Shown here: positions 18,040 through 28,052 of the stretch, piece after piece
Layout of the letters: the number at the start of each line of letters is the position of its first letter
Position numbering within the stretch: position 1 is the stretch's first letter
From: an uncultured beta proteobacterium
GTDB lineage: Bacteria; Pseudomonadota; Gammaproteobacteria; Burkholderiales; Burkholderiaceae
Direction: 5' to 3'
DNA: 64,000 nucleotides
Assembly: GCA_903858445.1 (NCBI GenBank)
Contig: CAIOIX010000160.1
Span: 1 to 64,000, forward strand
The notes under the pieces: model-generated
Seen by the model: the letters and a program-made list of their open reading frames with translations, nothing else
Databases searched by the model: none
What the model was told of the DNA's origin: nothing
Program-made: the position numbers and the translations under genes

Positions 18040-19395
18040 TTGACGAGCAATCTCTACCGGGTTGGTTGTGCTGCTGGATTTTCTGGCGACCGTCTCGGTG
18101 TTGCTAGGCCTATCGTAGATGAATTCATTCGTTTGGGTCAGCCAGCTTGTTTGATCTTTGAAAGTTTGGCTGAAAGAACTTTGGCGCTTGCCCAATTGGA
18201 TCGCCGGCAAAATGCCGCAGCTGGTTTTGAGCCCCTCTTGGCAGAAATGCTGGAGCCCATTCTTTCTGATTGCGTACTTAATCGCATTCCTATTGTCGGT
18301 AATTTTGGCGCTGCAAACCCTGAAGGCGCCGCACGTTTGATAGCCGATATGGTTAAAGCTCAAGGCCTTCCTCCGATCAAGATTGCGATTGTGACAGGTG
18401 ATGAGATATCAGCTTCTGTCTTTATGAGTTACCTGAGCGCACAAGATAAGGCGGCCCTCGCTCAAAGCAGTCTTGTCAGCGCTAACGTGTATTTAGGTGC
18501 TCATGAAATTGCTGAGGCGTTGAATGCAGGGGCTCAGGTGGTTGTGACTGGGCGTGTTGCTGATCCTGCGTTGACAGTTGGCCCTTTGATGGCTCACTTC
18601 AAGAAAAATTGGGATGATTGGAATTTTTTAGGCCAAGCTACTATGGCTGGCCACCTACTTGAATGCGGTGCTCAGGTTACAGGCGGTTATTTTGCCGACC
18701 CCGGAATGAAGAATGTTCCAAATTTATCTAATATTGGGTTTCCGATTATTGAATTCGATGATTCTGGAAATTGCTGCGTTAGTAAGGCGCCCAATACAGG
18801 TGGACTAGTGAGTCGCATGACCGTAACAGAGCAACTGCTCTATGAGGTGCATGATCCAGCGCGCTATCTCACACCAGATGTTGTTGCCGATATTAGTCAA
18901 GCGCAGCTGGAGATATCTGGAGAGAATCGCATAACGCTTAAAGGGGTCCTGGGTCATCAAAAGCCTGATACTTTGAAGGCAAATATTGGTATTGATGGTG
19001 GTTGGTTGGCTGAGGCAGAAATTTCTTATGCGGGTCATCATGCTGATGAGCGCGCTCAACTGGCAGGACAGATTATTCGGGAACGACTTTCTGCGAAATT
19101 AGACTTACGGATTGATTACATCGGATCTGCGAGCATATTTTCTGGTGCCGATGGAAGCGGGCCATCTTTTAGAGCGCAGGGTGGGTTTGAGGATATACGG
19201 ATGCGGGTAGCTGCAGCACACCAAGATAAGGCGCTTGCAATTCAGGTTTGTCGGGAGGTAACAGCCCTTTATACCTGCGGTCCAGCTGGAGGTGGCGGTG
19301 TTCGAACTAGTTTACGACCTCGGTTAAATACCTTGGTGGCTTATATCCCCCGCGACCTGATTAAATCTTCTTACGAATTCTTTTCGGCCGACTGA
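18040..19395 (+). CDS. Acyclic terpene utilisation AtuA-like / DUF1446 protein (TTG start)
   Basis: GCAAGFSGDRLGVARPIVDE N-terminus, VVTGRVADPALTVGPLMAHF, LECGAQVTGGYFADPG. Confidence 0.85.
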   Translation: MTSNLYRVGCAAGFSGDRLGVARPIVDEFIRLGQPACLIFESLAERTLALAQLDRRQNAAAGFEPLLAEMLEPILSDCVLNRIPIVGNFGAANPEGAARLIADMVKAQGLPPIKIAIVTGDEISASVFMSYLSAQDKAALAQSSLVSANVYLGAHEIAEALNAGAQVVVTGRVADPALTVGPLMAHFKKNWDDWNFLGQATMAGHLLECGAQVTGGYFADPGMKNVPNLSNIGFPIIEFDDSGNCCVSKAPNTGGLVSRMTVTEQLLYEVHDPARYLTPDVVADISQAQLEISGENRITLKGVLGHQKPDTLKANIGIDGGWLAEAEISYAGHHADERAQLAGQIIRERLSAKLDLRIDYIGSASIFSGADGSGPSFRAQGGFEDIRMRVAAAHQDKALAIQVCREVTALYTCGPAGGGGVRTSLRPRLNTLVAYIPRDLIKSSYEFFSAD

Positions 19396-19727
19396 TGAGC
19401 CTATCCAAGAAAACCATTCCTCTGTACCAACTCGCTCACGCTAGAACAGGTGATAAGGGTAATCGTTCCAACATTAGTGTGATTGCTTATCGACCTGAAG
19501 ATTTTTCTGTTCTATTGAGAGAAGTTACCGTTGAGAAGGTGCGAGAGCATTTTGTATTTCGTAACCCTACCGCTATACAACGTTATGAATTACCTCAGCT
19601 ATATGCACTTAATTTTGTGATGGATGATGTCTTAGATGGCGGGGTAAATCTATCCCTGAATTTGGATGCTCATGGCAAGAGTCTTTCTTATTGGCTCTTG
19701 GCCATGGAAATTGATCCTAATAGTTAA
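19395..19727 (+). CDS. AtuA C-terminal-like small protein
   Basis: LYQLAHARTGDKGNRSNISVIAYRPEDF motif; TGATG overlap with the preceding DUF1446 gene. Confidence 0.85.
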   Translation: MSLSKKTIPLYQLAHARTGDKGNRSNISVIAYRPEDFSVLLREVTVEKVREHFVFRNPTAIQRYELPQLYALNFVMDDVLDGGVNLSLNLDAHGKSLSYWLLAMEIDPNS

Positions 19728-19747
19728 CAGATTTTCTGGCTCAAAAC

Positions 19748-20731
19748 TTACTCTGGTTCCATGCCTGCATCTTTGATCGCTTTAGCCCACTTTACTGTTT
19801 CCAGCTTAATTTTCTTGTCCAGCATTTCGGGGCTGCCAGGCTGGGTTTCAAATCCCATGGATGCAAAGCGATCTATTAGATCTTTTGATTTAGCTGCTTC
19901 ATTGATGGCTTTGTTTAGTTTTGTTACTGCATCCTTGGGCATACCTGCAGGTCCAAAGGCTGCAAAAAAGGCAATCAGCTCATAGTTTTTAATCCCTAGA
20001 GACTCATTAACCGTTGGTAGTTCCGGAATGGCAGGCGAGCGCTTGAGTGAAGTTACTGCTAAACCTCGAACCTTACCTGCTTGAACTTGCGGGAGCATTA
20101 CAGCGAAATCTGCAGTAAACAGATTAACCTGACCGCCAATCAAATCGGTCATTGCATTGGGACCACTCTTATAAGAGATGCCAGTCATTTTGATGCCGGT
20201 AATGCTAGCCAGAATTTCTGAGGAAACGCGCTGTGAAGTGCTGGCATAGGCAAAAGTCATTTTTCCTGGATCTGTTTTTGCTAGGGTAATAAAGCCACCA
20301 AGTGTCTTAGCGGGCACATCATTATTCACAGCTACGATGAGGGGTACAGAACCAAAATAGCCAATAGGCGTAAACGCTGTATCTTGGTTATAGGGTAAGT
20401 TTTTGACGAGGCTTTTCAGTGCGGCGTTTGTACTGTTAGTGCCAAAGAGTAGGGTATAGCCATCTGCAGGTGCTTTAGCGACAGCATCTGCGCCAATCAT
20501 GCCGTTTGCACCAGGTCTGTTTTCCACTACAACTGGCTGTCCGAGAGTTTCTGCAATTTTTGCAGCAAAGGCTCGCCCGATTTGATCGGTTGCGCTACCT
20601 GGGGCAAAAGGAACAATCGCTTTAATGGGTTTATTGGGGTAGCCATCTGCTAATGCGATAGTGCTGCACAGCATCACTAGGACTGTGGTGCAGAGCTGGA
20701 TGAAACGGTAAGGTGCGGTTTGCTGATTCAT
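19748..20731 (-). CDS. Bug-family tripartite tricarboxylate-type solute-binding protein
   Basis: YPNKPIKAIVPFAPGSATDQIGRAFA, VENRPGANGMIGADAVAKAPADGYTLLFG. Confidence 0.93.
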   Translation of the reverse strand: MNQQTAPYRFIQLCTTVLVMLCSTIALADGYPNKPIKAIVPFAPGSATDQIGRAFAAKIAETLGQPVVVENRPGANGMIGADAVAKAPADGYTLLFGTNSTNAALKSLVKNLPYNQDTAFTPIGYFGSVPLIVAVNNDVPAKTLGGFITLAKTDPGKMTFAYASTSQRVSSEILASITGIKMTGISYKSGPNAMTDLIGGQVNLFTADFAVMLPQVQAGKVRGLAVTSLKRSPAIPELPTVNESLGIKNYELIAFFAAFGPAGMPKDAVTKLNKAINEAAKSKDLIDRFASMGFETQPGSPEMLDKKIKLETVKWAKAIKDAGMEPE

Positions 20732-20815
20732 AAGGTCTCCAACGTGTTTTGCTTAGTGTAGTGGGTCTTCACTTAGTTTGGGGCAGTAGAATGAGCTGAC
20801 TTTTAGTGAATCTCT

Positions 20816-22051
20816 ATGCGCTTTCGATCTGCTGGTCTTACTCCCTTGATGCTCATGGCGCAAACTTGTGCGCTTTTGGGCTTCGCCTGTTATGCGGTGG
20901 TATTAACCCCACTACAAGATGAGTGGCAACTCAGTAATTTGCAATCAGGCCTGATTGCCAGCGCCTTTTTCTTTGGTTATATGTTGGCTGTACCTTTGGC
21001 AACCGCTTTGACAGATCGAGTTGATGCTAGAAAAGTTTATCTCGCAGGGGGGGTCTCGGCTACTTGTGGATTGTTGGGGATGGGTTTATTTGCCCATAAT
21101 TTCATTAGCGCATTGTTTTTTATGGCAATCAGTGGTGCTGGTTTAGCGGGTACCTATATGCCAGGTCTGAAAATTTTATCCGATCGCATTCAGTCTGGAG
21201 AGCTCACGCGTCACATTGCTTTTTATACCGCTTTCTTTGGTATTGGCACTGGCTTCTCTTATTTATGTTCTGGGTGGATATTGCATGCTTTTGGTTGGCG
21301 TTATGTTTTTTCTATTATTGCCATCGGACCATTTGCTGCATTTTTAATCGTTCTCTTATTGATACCACCTCTGCAGCATGAGAAGTGGAGCGGTCCATTA
21401 CGAATTCGTTTACGAGATATTTTTCCAGTAGATAAATGGCGCATAGTGCTTCAAGATAAAAAGGCCTCAGGATTTATTTTTGGTTACACAGCCCATTCTT
21501 TAGAGCTATTCGCTTCTAGAAGCTGGATTGTTGCTTTCTTTGGCTTATGTGCAGCGGTTTCTGGAGAATCTTTCTTTCTCAGCGCCACCACTTTGGCGGG
21601 TGTGATTAATTTTTTCGGCGTACCTTCTTCGATTTTAGGTAATGAAATTGCTCTACGTGTGGGGCGTCAAAAATGGGTCTGTCTTGTCATGCTCATGAGT
21701 GCAGTTATGGGTATCGCTTTAGCTTGCTCAACCGGTCATTCATGGTGGTTGATCGTTGCTCTGGCAATTGGACATGCCATTTTTATTATGGCGGACTCAT
21801 CCACGCTGACCGCGGGATTAGTCATTAGTGCCCAGGAGAATATTAAAGGCGCAGCAATGGGATTGCATTCCTTGATGGGTTTTGGAGGTGGCTTACTAGG
21901 CCCAGCAATCTTTGGTTTTGTGTTGGATCTATCGGGCTCTAGAGCTTCTCAGGTCTCTTGGATTTGGGCTTATGCGGCCATTGTGATCTGGGGTGTGTTG
22001 TTTGTGATGTATGAACGACATAGTGGTTGGGTTGAGCAAAGGTCAAGATGA
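20816..22051 (+). CDS. MFS transporter
   Basis: About 12 hydrophobic helices, FGYMLAVPLATALTDRVDARKVYLAGG motif A-like loop. Confidence 0.88.
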   Translation: MRFRSAGLTPLMLMAQTCALLGFACYAVVLTPLQDEWQLSNLQSGLIASAFFFGYMLAVPLATALTDRVDARKVYLAGGVSATCGLLGMGLFAHNFISALFFMAISGAGLAGTYMPGLKILSDRIQSGELTRHIAFYTAFFGIGTGFSYLCSGWILHAFGWRYVFSIIAIGPFAAFLIVLLLIPPLQHEKWSGPLRIRLRDIFPVDKWRIVLQDKKASGFIFGYTAHSLELFASRSWIVAFFGLCAAVSGESFFLSATTLAGVINFFGVPSSILGNEIALRVGRQKWVCLVMLMSAVMGIALACSTGHSWWLIVALAIGHAIFIMADSSTLTAGLVISAQENIKGAAMGLHSLMGFGGGLLGPAIFGFVLDLSGSRASQVSWIWAYAAIVIWGVLFVMYERHSGWVEQRSR

Positions 22052-24483
22052 TGAAGACTTTAAATAGTATTTGCTACCACTGCGGCTCTCCGCTGTCTCC
22101 TCAAGATGCTTACTCGGCAGATTTGAATGGCGTTGCAAGACTATTTTGTTGCGTTGGTTGTATGGCAATAGCCCAAACTATTCATGGTGAAGGCTTGGAA
22201 GTTTTTTACACAAGGCGTGCGCAGTCGAGTGACAAGCCATCTGCCTATCTTGCTTCCGATGAAATTCCTGCCAAGCTTTTGCCTTACGATGATCCTGCAT
22301 TATTAGGGCGTTTTACGCGCGTGATGGATGAGGAAGGGAATCTGGAAACAACACTGCGCCTTGAAAAAATTCGGTGTGCTGCTTGTGTTTGGTTATGTGA
22401 GCAACATTTGCGACGCACTGCTGGTGTGAAAGATGTGCAGATTAATTACGTCACGCAAAAGGTTAAGATTACTTTTTCTTCGCAGCAAACCAGCCTGGCT
22501 CGCTTACTATTTGAGATAGAGCGAATTGGTTACGATGCTTGGCCATTCGAACCATCGCTTTCCGTTGAGCGATCTAAAAAAGAGAAACGTCAGTTGCTCA
22601 CACGACTTGGCGTTGCTATATTAGGAATGATGCAGGTCATGATGTATGCCTGGCCATCGTATGTCGGTGCCAATGACATTACTGCTGAATATGACTTGCT
22701 ATTGGGTTGGACTAGCTGGATCTTGACTGTGCCAGTGATGGTGTATTCAGCAGGGCCCATTTTTCAGGCGGCATGGCGCAGTGTTCAATCGTTTAGGCAA
22801 ACCCACATGTTGGGCATGGACGTGCCGATTGCACTCGCCTTAGCTCTGGCCTTTGTTGCGGGAACGATTAATTTAGTCACCGGATCTGGTCAAAGTTATT
22901 TTGATTCGATCACCATGTTTGTGGCTTTCATTTTGGCAGCTCGCTATGTTGAGTTACTTGCTAGGCAAGATGCGCAAGGTGGCGCTGAGGCCTTAGCCAA
23001 GCAGCTTCCTGCAACTTGTGAACGCGTGTTGGATTACCCCCAATCTCAGCAGATTGAATTGGTTCCCGTTGTCAATTGCATGCCAGGGGAGGTCTTAAGA
23101 GTCTCTCCAGGAGAGGTGGTACCCGCAGATGGGATTTTGATTGCTTGCGAAAGCTCAGTAGATGAATCCTTATTAACCGGTGAATCTAAGCCCATCGATA
23201 AAAAGATTGGTGATCGTGTCTATGCGGGCACTCACAATATTGTGAATCCTCTGGTGATGAGAGTAGAGGCGGTGGGGCAGTCCACTAGAATTGCTGGGAT
23301 TGCTTCTTTGCTAGATCAAGCGCTATTGGCCAAACCATTGATGGTCAGTCTTGCGGAAAAGTGGGCCGGATATTTTGTCGGCTTCTTGTTACTCAGCGCC
23401 TTTTTGTCTTCTGCAATTTGGCTGTATATCGATCCTAGCAAAGCCTGGACTGTCTTGGTAGCCGTCTTAGTGGCGAGTTGTCCTTGTGCCTTATCGCTCG
23501 CTGTGCCAACGGCAATGGCTGCAGCGCAGGGTGCCGTTACCAGACTCGGTCTCTTGATTGTGCGCGGGCATGTGATGGAGGGTTTAGTTAAAGCAAATGA
23601 CCTAGTGTTGGATAAGACGGGCACTGTAACGATGGGTCAACCAGAGTTAAAAGAGATTGTGAACCTTCGTCCTGGATATCGTCGTGAAGATGCTTTGGCT
23701 TTAGCGGCCGCTCTTGAAGCGGGTCAGCGACATCCTTTGGCGCTATCTTTACAGCGTGCTGCTGAACTTGAAAATCTACCACTACCGTTTTTGTCTGAAC
23801 CCGTTAGTAATTTACTGGGGAAAGGTCTGAGTTCTGGCATCTATTGCCTAGGTAGCTCCAGTTGGATTGGTGTGAATCAGGATGTTCAGACTGGACAATA
23901 TGGTCAAGTGCACTTGGCTGACCAGCAAGGACTCATTGCCAGCTTTATTTTTTTAGACACTCCAAGGGCTGGTCTACAGGATCTCTTAGCCACAGCAAGA
24001 GCTAGAAATATTACCGTGCACTTGGTATCGGGTGATGATCGAGCAACAGTAGCTTGGTGGGCAGGGCAATTCGGTATCGAACGTTATCAAGGTGGATGTA
24101 CACCTGAGGATAAATATGACTATATCGAGCGCCTGCAAGGCGCTGGGCGATTTGTATGGGCGATTGGTGATGGTGTGAATGACGCACCTTTGTTGGCGCG
24201 TGCGGATATCTCGATTGCCGTTGGTGCTGGAGCGCCTTTAGCTTCTGCTGGTGCTGATGCTATTTTGACGGCGAGTTCGCTAGCCCCTTTGGCAAAGATA
24301 TTAGTGCTAGCGGATAAAACCCAAATGGTGATTAAAGAGAATCTCCTGTGGGCTTTGATCTATAACTTGGCAGCCATTCCAGCGGCAATGATGGGTTTAG
24401 TCAATCCTTGGGTTGCGGGCATTGGAATGTCTTTATCGTCTTTGGCGGTAACTTTGAATGCTTGGCGCTTGCGAAAGGCTTAG
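22048..24483 (+). CDS. ccoI: Heavy-metal (Cu) P-type ATPase CcoI/FixI of cbb3 oxidase maturation
   Basis: N-terminal CYHCGSPL...CCVGC, CAAC, CPC motif (VASCPCALSLAVP), DKTGTVT, GDGVNDAP. Confidence 0.93.
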   Translation: MMKTLNSICYHCGSPLSPQDAYSADLNGVARLFCCVGCMAIAQTIHGEGLEVFYTRRAQSSDKPSAYLASDEIPAKLLPYDDPALLGRFTRVMDEEGNLETTLRLEKIRCAACVWLCEQHLRRTAGVKDVQINYVTQKVKITFSSQQTSLARLLFEIERIGYDAWPFEPSLSVERSKKEKRQLLTRLGVAILGMMQVMMYAWPSYVGANDITAEYDLLLGWTSWILTVPVMVYSAGPIFQAAWRSVQSFRQTHMLGMDVPIALALALAFVAGTINLVTGSGQSYFDSITMFVAFILAARYVELLARQDAQGGAEALAKQLPATCERVLDYPQSQQIELVPVVNCMPGEVLRVSPGEVVPADGILIACESSVDESLLTGESKPIDKKIGDRVYAGTHNIVNPLVMRVEAVGQSTRIAGIASLLDQALLAKPLMVSLAEKWAGYFVGFLLLSAFLSSAIWLYIDPSKAWTVLVAVLVASCPCALSLAVPTAMAAAQGAVTRLGLLIVRGHVMEGLVKANDLVLDKTGTVTMGQPELKEIVNLRPGYRREDALALAAALEAGQRHPLALSLQRAAELENLPLPFLSEPVSNLLGKGLSSGIYCLGSSSWIGVNQDVQTGQYGQVHLADQQGLIASFIFLDTPRAGLQDLLATARARNITVHLVSGDDRATVAWWAGQFGIERYQGGCTPEDKYDYIERLQGAGRFVWAIGDGVNDAPLLARADISIAVGAGAPLASAGADAILTASSLAPLAKILVLADKTQMVIKENLLWALIYNLAAIPAAMMGLVNPWVAGIGMSLSSLAVTLNAWRLRKA

Positions 24484-24492
24484 ACTTCTGGG

Positions 24493-24675
24493 ATGGAAAG
24501 CTTATTTTTACTTATCCCCCTTTCTTTAGCTTTGGTTGGTTTACTGGCTTGGATCTTGCATTGGTCAGTCAAAAATGGCCAATTTGATGATTTGGAAGGC
24601 CCTGGTCAGGCTATCTTGATGGATGATGATGTCCCTAAGGCGCAAGGTAGCGCAGATCCCACTCACCAGCAGTAA
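24493..24675 (+). CDS. ccoS: cbb3-type cytochrome oxidase assembly protein CcoS
   Basis: Short single-TM protein, LIPLSLALVGLLAWILHWSVKNGQFDDLEGPGQAILMDDD. Confidence 0.93.
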   Translation: MESLFLLIPLSLALVGLLAWILHWSVKNGQFDDLEGPGQAILMDDDVPKAQGSADPTHQQ

Positions 24676-24727
24676 ATTCTAAGGTTTTGGATTTGGGGGC
24701 TGTTATGACTAATCACCCGCACCCTTT

Positions 24728-24741
24728 TTGATGTAGATCAA
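24728..24741. promoter_or_regulatory. Perfect FNR/ANR box upstream of ccoNOQP
   Basis: TTGAT-GTAG-ATCAA, 82 nt upstream of the ccoN ATG. Confidence 0.85.
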
Positions 24742-24822
24742 AACTCCTTCAAAGGCTTAATTCGATAATCAATTCAGTCTATTTGAATTACGTCGCTGTT
24801 AGGTCACAAAAAAGGAGAAACC

Positions 24823-26262
24823 ATGGGACTTACCGTGGGTGGTAATCAAGATACCTTCAATTACAAGGTTGTCAGCCAATTCGCCATTGTTACGGTACTT
24901 TGGGGCATTGTGGGTATGCTGGTGGGAGTTATCCTCGCAGCTCAGCTCATCTGGCCTGAAATCACTTTTAACATTCCATGGCTAAGCTATGGTCGTTTGC
25001 GTCCATTGCATACCAATGCGGTCATTTTCGCTTTTGGTGGCTCTGCACTGTTTGCAACGTCGTACTACATTGTGCAACGTACCTGCCAAGCTCGACTTTT
25101 CTGTGACAAATTAGCAGCATTTACCTTTTGGGGTTGGCAGGCAGTCATTGTCTTAGCTGCGGTTACTCTGCCATTAGGTTTATCTACTTCTAAAGAGTAT
25201 GCAGAATTGGAGTGGCCAATTGATCTTCTGATCACGGTAGTTTGGGTTGCGTATGCAGTGGTGTTCTTCGGCACCATCATGAAGCGCAAAACGAAGCATA
25301 TTTATGTTTCGAACTGGTTTTTCGGTGCTTATATTCTGACAATTGCGATTCTCCATATTTTTAATAATCTGGAGATGCCTGCGAGCATGTGGAAATCGTA
25401 TTCTGCATATGCTGGTGTTCAGGATGCCATGGTGCAGTGGTGGTATGGTCACAATGCAGTAGGCTTCTTCTTGACTACAAGCTTCTTGGGCATGATGTAC
25501 TACTTCATTCCAAAGCAAGCTGAACGTCCAATCTATTCATATCGCCTGTCCATTGTTCACTTTTGGGCATTGAACTTCACCTATATGTGGGCTGGTCCTC
25601 ACCATCTGCAACACACCTCTTTGCCAGATTGGACTCAATCCTTGGGCACTGTATTTTCATTAATTCTCTTGGCCCCTTCGTGGGGTGGCATGATCAACGG
25701 CATCATGACTTTATCTGGTGCTTGGCATAAATTACGCCGTGATCCGATCTTAAAATTCTTGGTGGTGGCCTTGTCTTTCTATGGCATGTCAACCTTCGAA
25801 GGTTCGATGATGTCGATCAAGACTGTCAATAGTTTGTCTCATTACACTGACTGGACTATTGGTCACGTGCACTCAGGTGCTTTGGGTTGGGTTGCCATGA
25901 TTACCATCGGCTCTCTGTATTACCTAATTCCACGCTTGGTTGGTCAAAAGGAAATGTTCAGCGTTAAGTGGATCGAGCTCCATTTCTGGATTGCAACAAT
26001 TGGAGTGGTTTTGTATATTGCCGCCATGTGGATCGCTGGTGTGATGCAAGGTTTGATGTGGAGGGCTTTTGAGGCGGACGGTACATTGACTTATAGCTTT
26101 GTAGAGTCTGTAAAGGCAACTTATCCCTTCTATGTCATTCGTCTAATGGGTGGACTCTGCTATCTCAGCGGCATGTTCTTAATGGCTTACAACGTCTTCA
26201 AAACCGTGTATGGCAAAACATTTATCAATGCGCCAATTCCATTGGCCATCACTAATCATTAA
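24823..26262 (+). CDS. ccoN: Cytochrome c oxidase cbb3-type subunit I CcoN
   Basis: Heme-copper oxidase motifs: [52 protein letters not shown]. Confidence 0.97.
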   Translation: MGLTVGGNQDTFNYKVVSQFAIVTVLWGIVGMLVGVILAAQLIWPEITFNIPWLSYGRLRPLHTNAVIFAFGGSALFATSYYIVQRTCQARLFCDKLAAFTFWGWQAVIVLAAVTLPLGLSTSKEYAELEWPIDLLITVVWVAYAVVFFGTIMKRKTKHIYVSNWFFGAYILTIAILHIFNNLEMPASMWKSYSAYAGVQDAMVQWWYGHNAVGFFLTTSFLGMMYYFIPKQAERPIYSYRLSIVHFWALNFTYMWAGPHHLQHTSLPDWTQSLGTVFSLILLAPSWGGMINGIMTLSGAWHKLRRDPILKFLVVALSFYGMSTFEGSMMSIKTVNSLSHYTDWTIGHVHSGALGWVAMITIGSLYYLIPRLVGQKEMFSVKWIELHFWIATIGVVLYIAAMWIAGVMQGLMWRAFEADGTLTYSFVESVKATYPFYVIRLMGGLCYLSGMFLMAYNVFKTVYGKTFINAPIPLAITNH

Positions 26263-26274
26263 GAGGAGAAGAAA

Positions 26275-26925
26275 ATGTCTACTGAAAATAAATTCTTTTC
26301 CCATGGAACGCTAGAAAAGAACGTGGGTTGGTTAATCATCGCGACGATTGTGGTGGTGTCGATTGCCGGCCTAGTTCAGATCGTTCCCTTGTTTTTCCAG
26401 CACTCCACTACTGAGCCAAGCCCTGGTGTCGTACCTTATACGGCATTACGTTTGGCTGGGCGGGATATTTATCAGCGTGAAGGTTGCGTTGGTTGTCATT
26501 CCCAGCAGATCCGCACCCTTCGTTCGGAAGTGGAGCGTTACGGTCCCTACTCTCTGGCCGGTGAGTCTGTCTATGATCATCCATTTCTCTGGGGTAGCAA
26601 ACGGACTGGTCCAGACCTAGCCCGTGTTGGTGGTCGCTATTCAGACGCATGGCATCAGATTCATTTAAATAATCCACGCGATGTGGTGCCTGAGTCAAAT
26701 ATGCCGGCATATCCTTGGCTTGCTAACAACAGTGCTAATGCTGACACCATTCAGTCGCATATGGTTGCGATGCGTCGCTTAGGTGTGCCTTATACCGATG
26801 AGCAGATTGCTATTGCTCCTAAAGAACTTGAGGGCAAAACTGAGCTTGACGCATTAATTGCATATCTTCAGGGCTTGGGCATTTCGCGCCGATACATCAC
26901 GGTTGATGAGGTTGTTGCGAAGTAA
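26275..26925 (+). CDS. ccoO: cbb3-type oxidase subunit II CcoO (monoheme cytochrome c)
   Basis: [17 protein letters not shown]. Confidence 0.97.
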   Translation: MSTENKFFSHGTLEKNVGWLIIATIVVVSIAGLVQIVPLFFQHSTTEPSPGVVPYTALRLAGRDIYQREGCVGCHSQQIRTLRSEVERYGPYSLAGESVYDHPFLWGSKRTGPDLARVGGRYSDAWHQIHLNNPRDVVPESNMPAYPWLANNSANADTIQSHMVAMRRLGVPYTDEQIAIAPKELEGKTELDALIAYLQGLGISRRYITVDEVVAK

Positions 26926-26959
26926 TTGCTAATATTTTTAATTTAAATCTATAAATAAA

Positions 26960-27127
26960 ATGGAACAGATCACACCTTACCTCTCGGCATTTTCAACACT
27001 AATTGGAATCATTTTTTTTGTGGGAATAGTTTGGTGGGCCTGGTCTCCGAAGAGGCGATTAGAAAATGAAGCCTCAGCGGAGCTTCCATTTGATATTCCG
27101 GATGAATTTAGTAAGGACAAATCATGA
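26960..27127 (+). CDS. ccoQ: cbb3-type oxidase subunit CcoQ (absent from the ORF track)
   Basis: ATG at 26960 encodes MEQITPYLSAFSTLIGIIFFVGIVWWAWSPKRRLENEASAELPFDIPDEFSKDKS; ATGA overlap with ccoP. Confidence 0.95.
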   Translation: MEQITPYLSAFSTLIGIIFFVGIVWWAWSPKRRLENEASAELPFDIPDEFSKDKS

Positions 27128-28050
27128 GTGACTTTCTTGGTGGCGGCTGGAGTACCTATATTGCCTTAGTGGCATTGCTTGGTATTTTTTGGTGTATTTG
27201 GTTATTATTTTCTCAACGCAAGGCGAAGGTAGTTCATACGGCTGAAGGTGCTGTAGCAGATACAGGCCATGTTTGGGATGGTGATCTGCGCGAGTTAAAT
27301 AATCCCTTGCCCGGTTGGTGGAAGTGGATGTTCTTGATTTCTTGCTTCTTTGGTTTGATCTATTTAGCTTTGTATCCAGGCTTAGGTTCTTATCCAGGTC
27401 TTTTGGGCTACAGTACTGATGGCGCTTTAATGAGTTCCATGACGACAGCTAATGATGAGTTGAAGCCGGTATACGCTAAATACGTAAAGATGGATGTTGT
27501 GGAGATAGCGGCTGATCCAAAAGCACGTGAAATGGGTCAACGTCTCTTCTTAAATTCTTGTGCGCAGTGTCATGGTTCGGATGCGGGCGGCTCTAAAGGC
27601 TTTCCAAATTTGACGGATGGCGACTGGCTTTATGGTGGTGCTCCAGAGAATATCAAGACGACTATTACCAATGGTCGTGGTGGAGTGATGCCGCCATTTC
27701 CGCAATTGGATAGCAAGCAAATTATTGATGTAGCGAATTATGTTCGCAGCCTCTCTGGATTGCCTGCTGATGACTTAAAAGCAACGCGTGGAGCTGAGAT
27801 ATTTAAAGCCAATTGCGTAGCATGTCACGGTGCAGATGCAAAAGGTAATATTGCTTTGGGCTCCCCTAACTTAACGGATAAGACTTGGTTGTACGGTAGC
27901 TCAGAAGCAACTATTATTGAAACAGTGACTAAAGGTCGTATGGCAATGATGCCTGCTCAAGACAAGGTATTAAGTCCTGAGAAGATTCAGTTATTAACCG
28001 CTTATGTGTGGGGTCTATCTAACAATAAGCCAACACCAGTAGCTAAGTAG
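27124..28050 (+). CDS. ccoP: cbb3-type oxidase subunit III CcoP (diheme cytochrome c)
   Basis: Two CxxCH motifs (CAQCH, CVACH), N-terminal TM, NNPLPGWWKWMF. Confidence 0.97.
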   Translation: MSDFLGGGWSTYIALVALLGIFWCIWLLFSQRKAKVVHTAEGAVADTGHVWDGDLRELNNPLPGWWKWMFLISCFFGLIYLALYPGLGSYPGLLGYSTDGALMSSMTTANDELKPVYAKYVKMDVVEIAADPKAREMGQRLFLNSCAQCHGSDAGGSKGFPNLTDGDWLYGGAPENIKTTITNGRGGVMPPFPQLDSKQIIDVANYVRSLSGLPADDLKATRGAEIFKANCVACHGADAKGNIALGSPNLTDKTWLYGSSEATIIETVTKGRMAMMPAQDKVLSPEKIQLLTAYVWGLSNNKPTPVAK

Positions 28051-28052
28051 TC

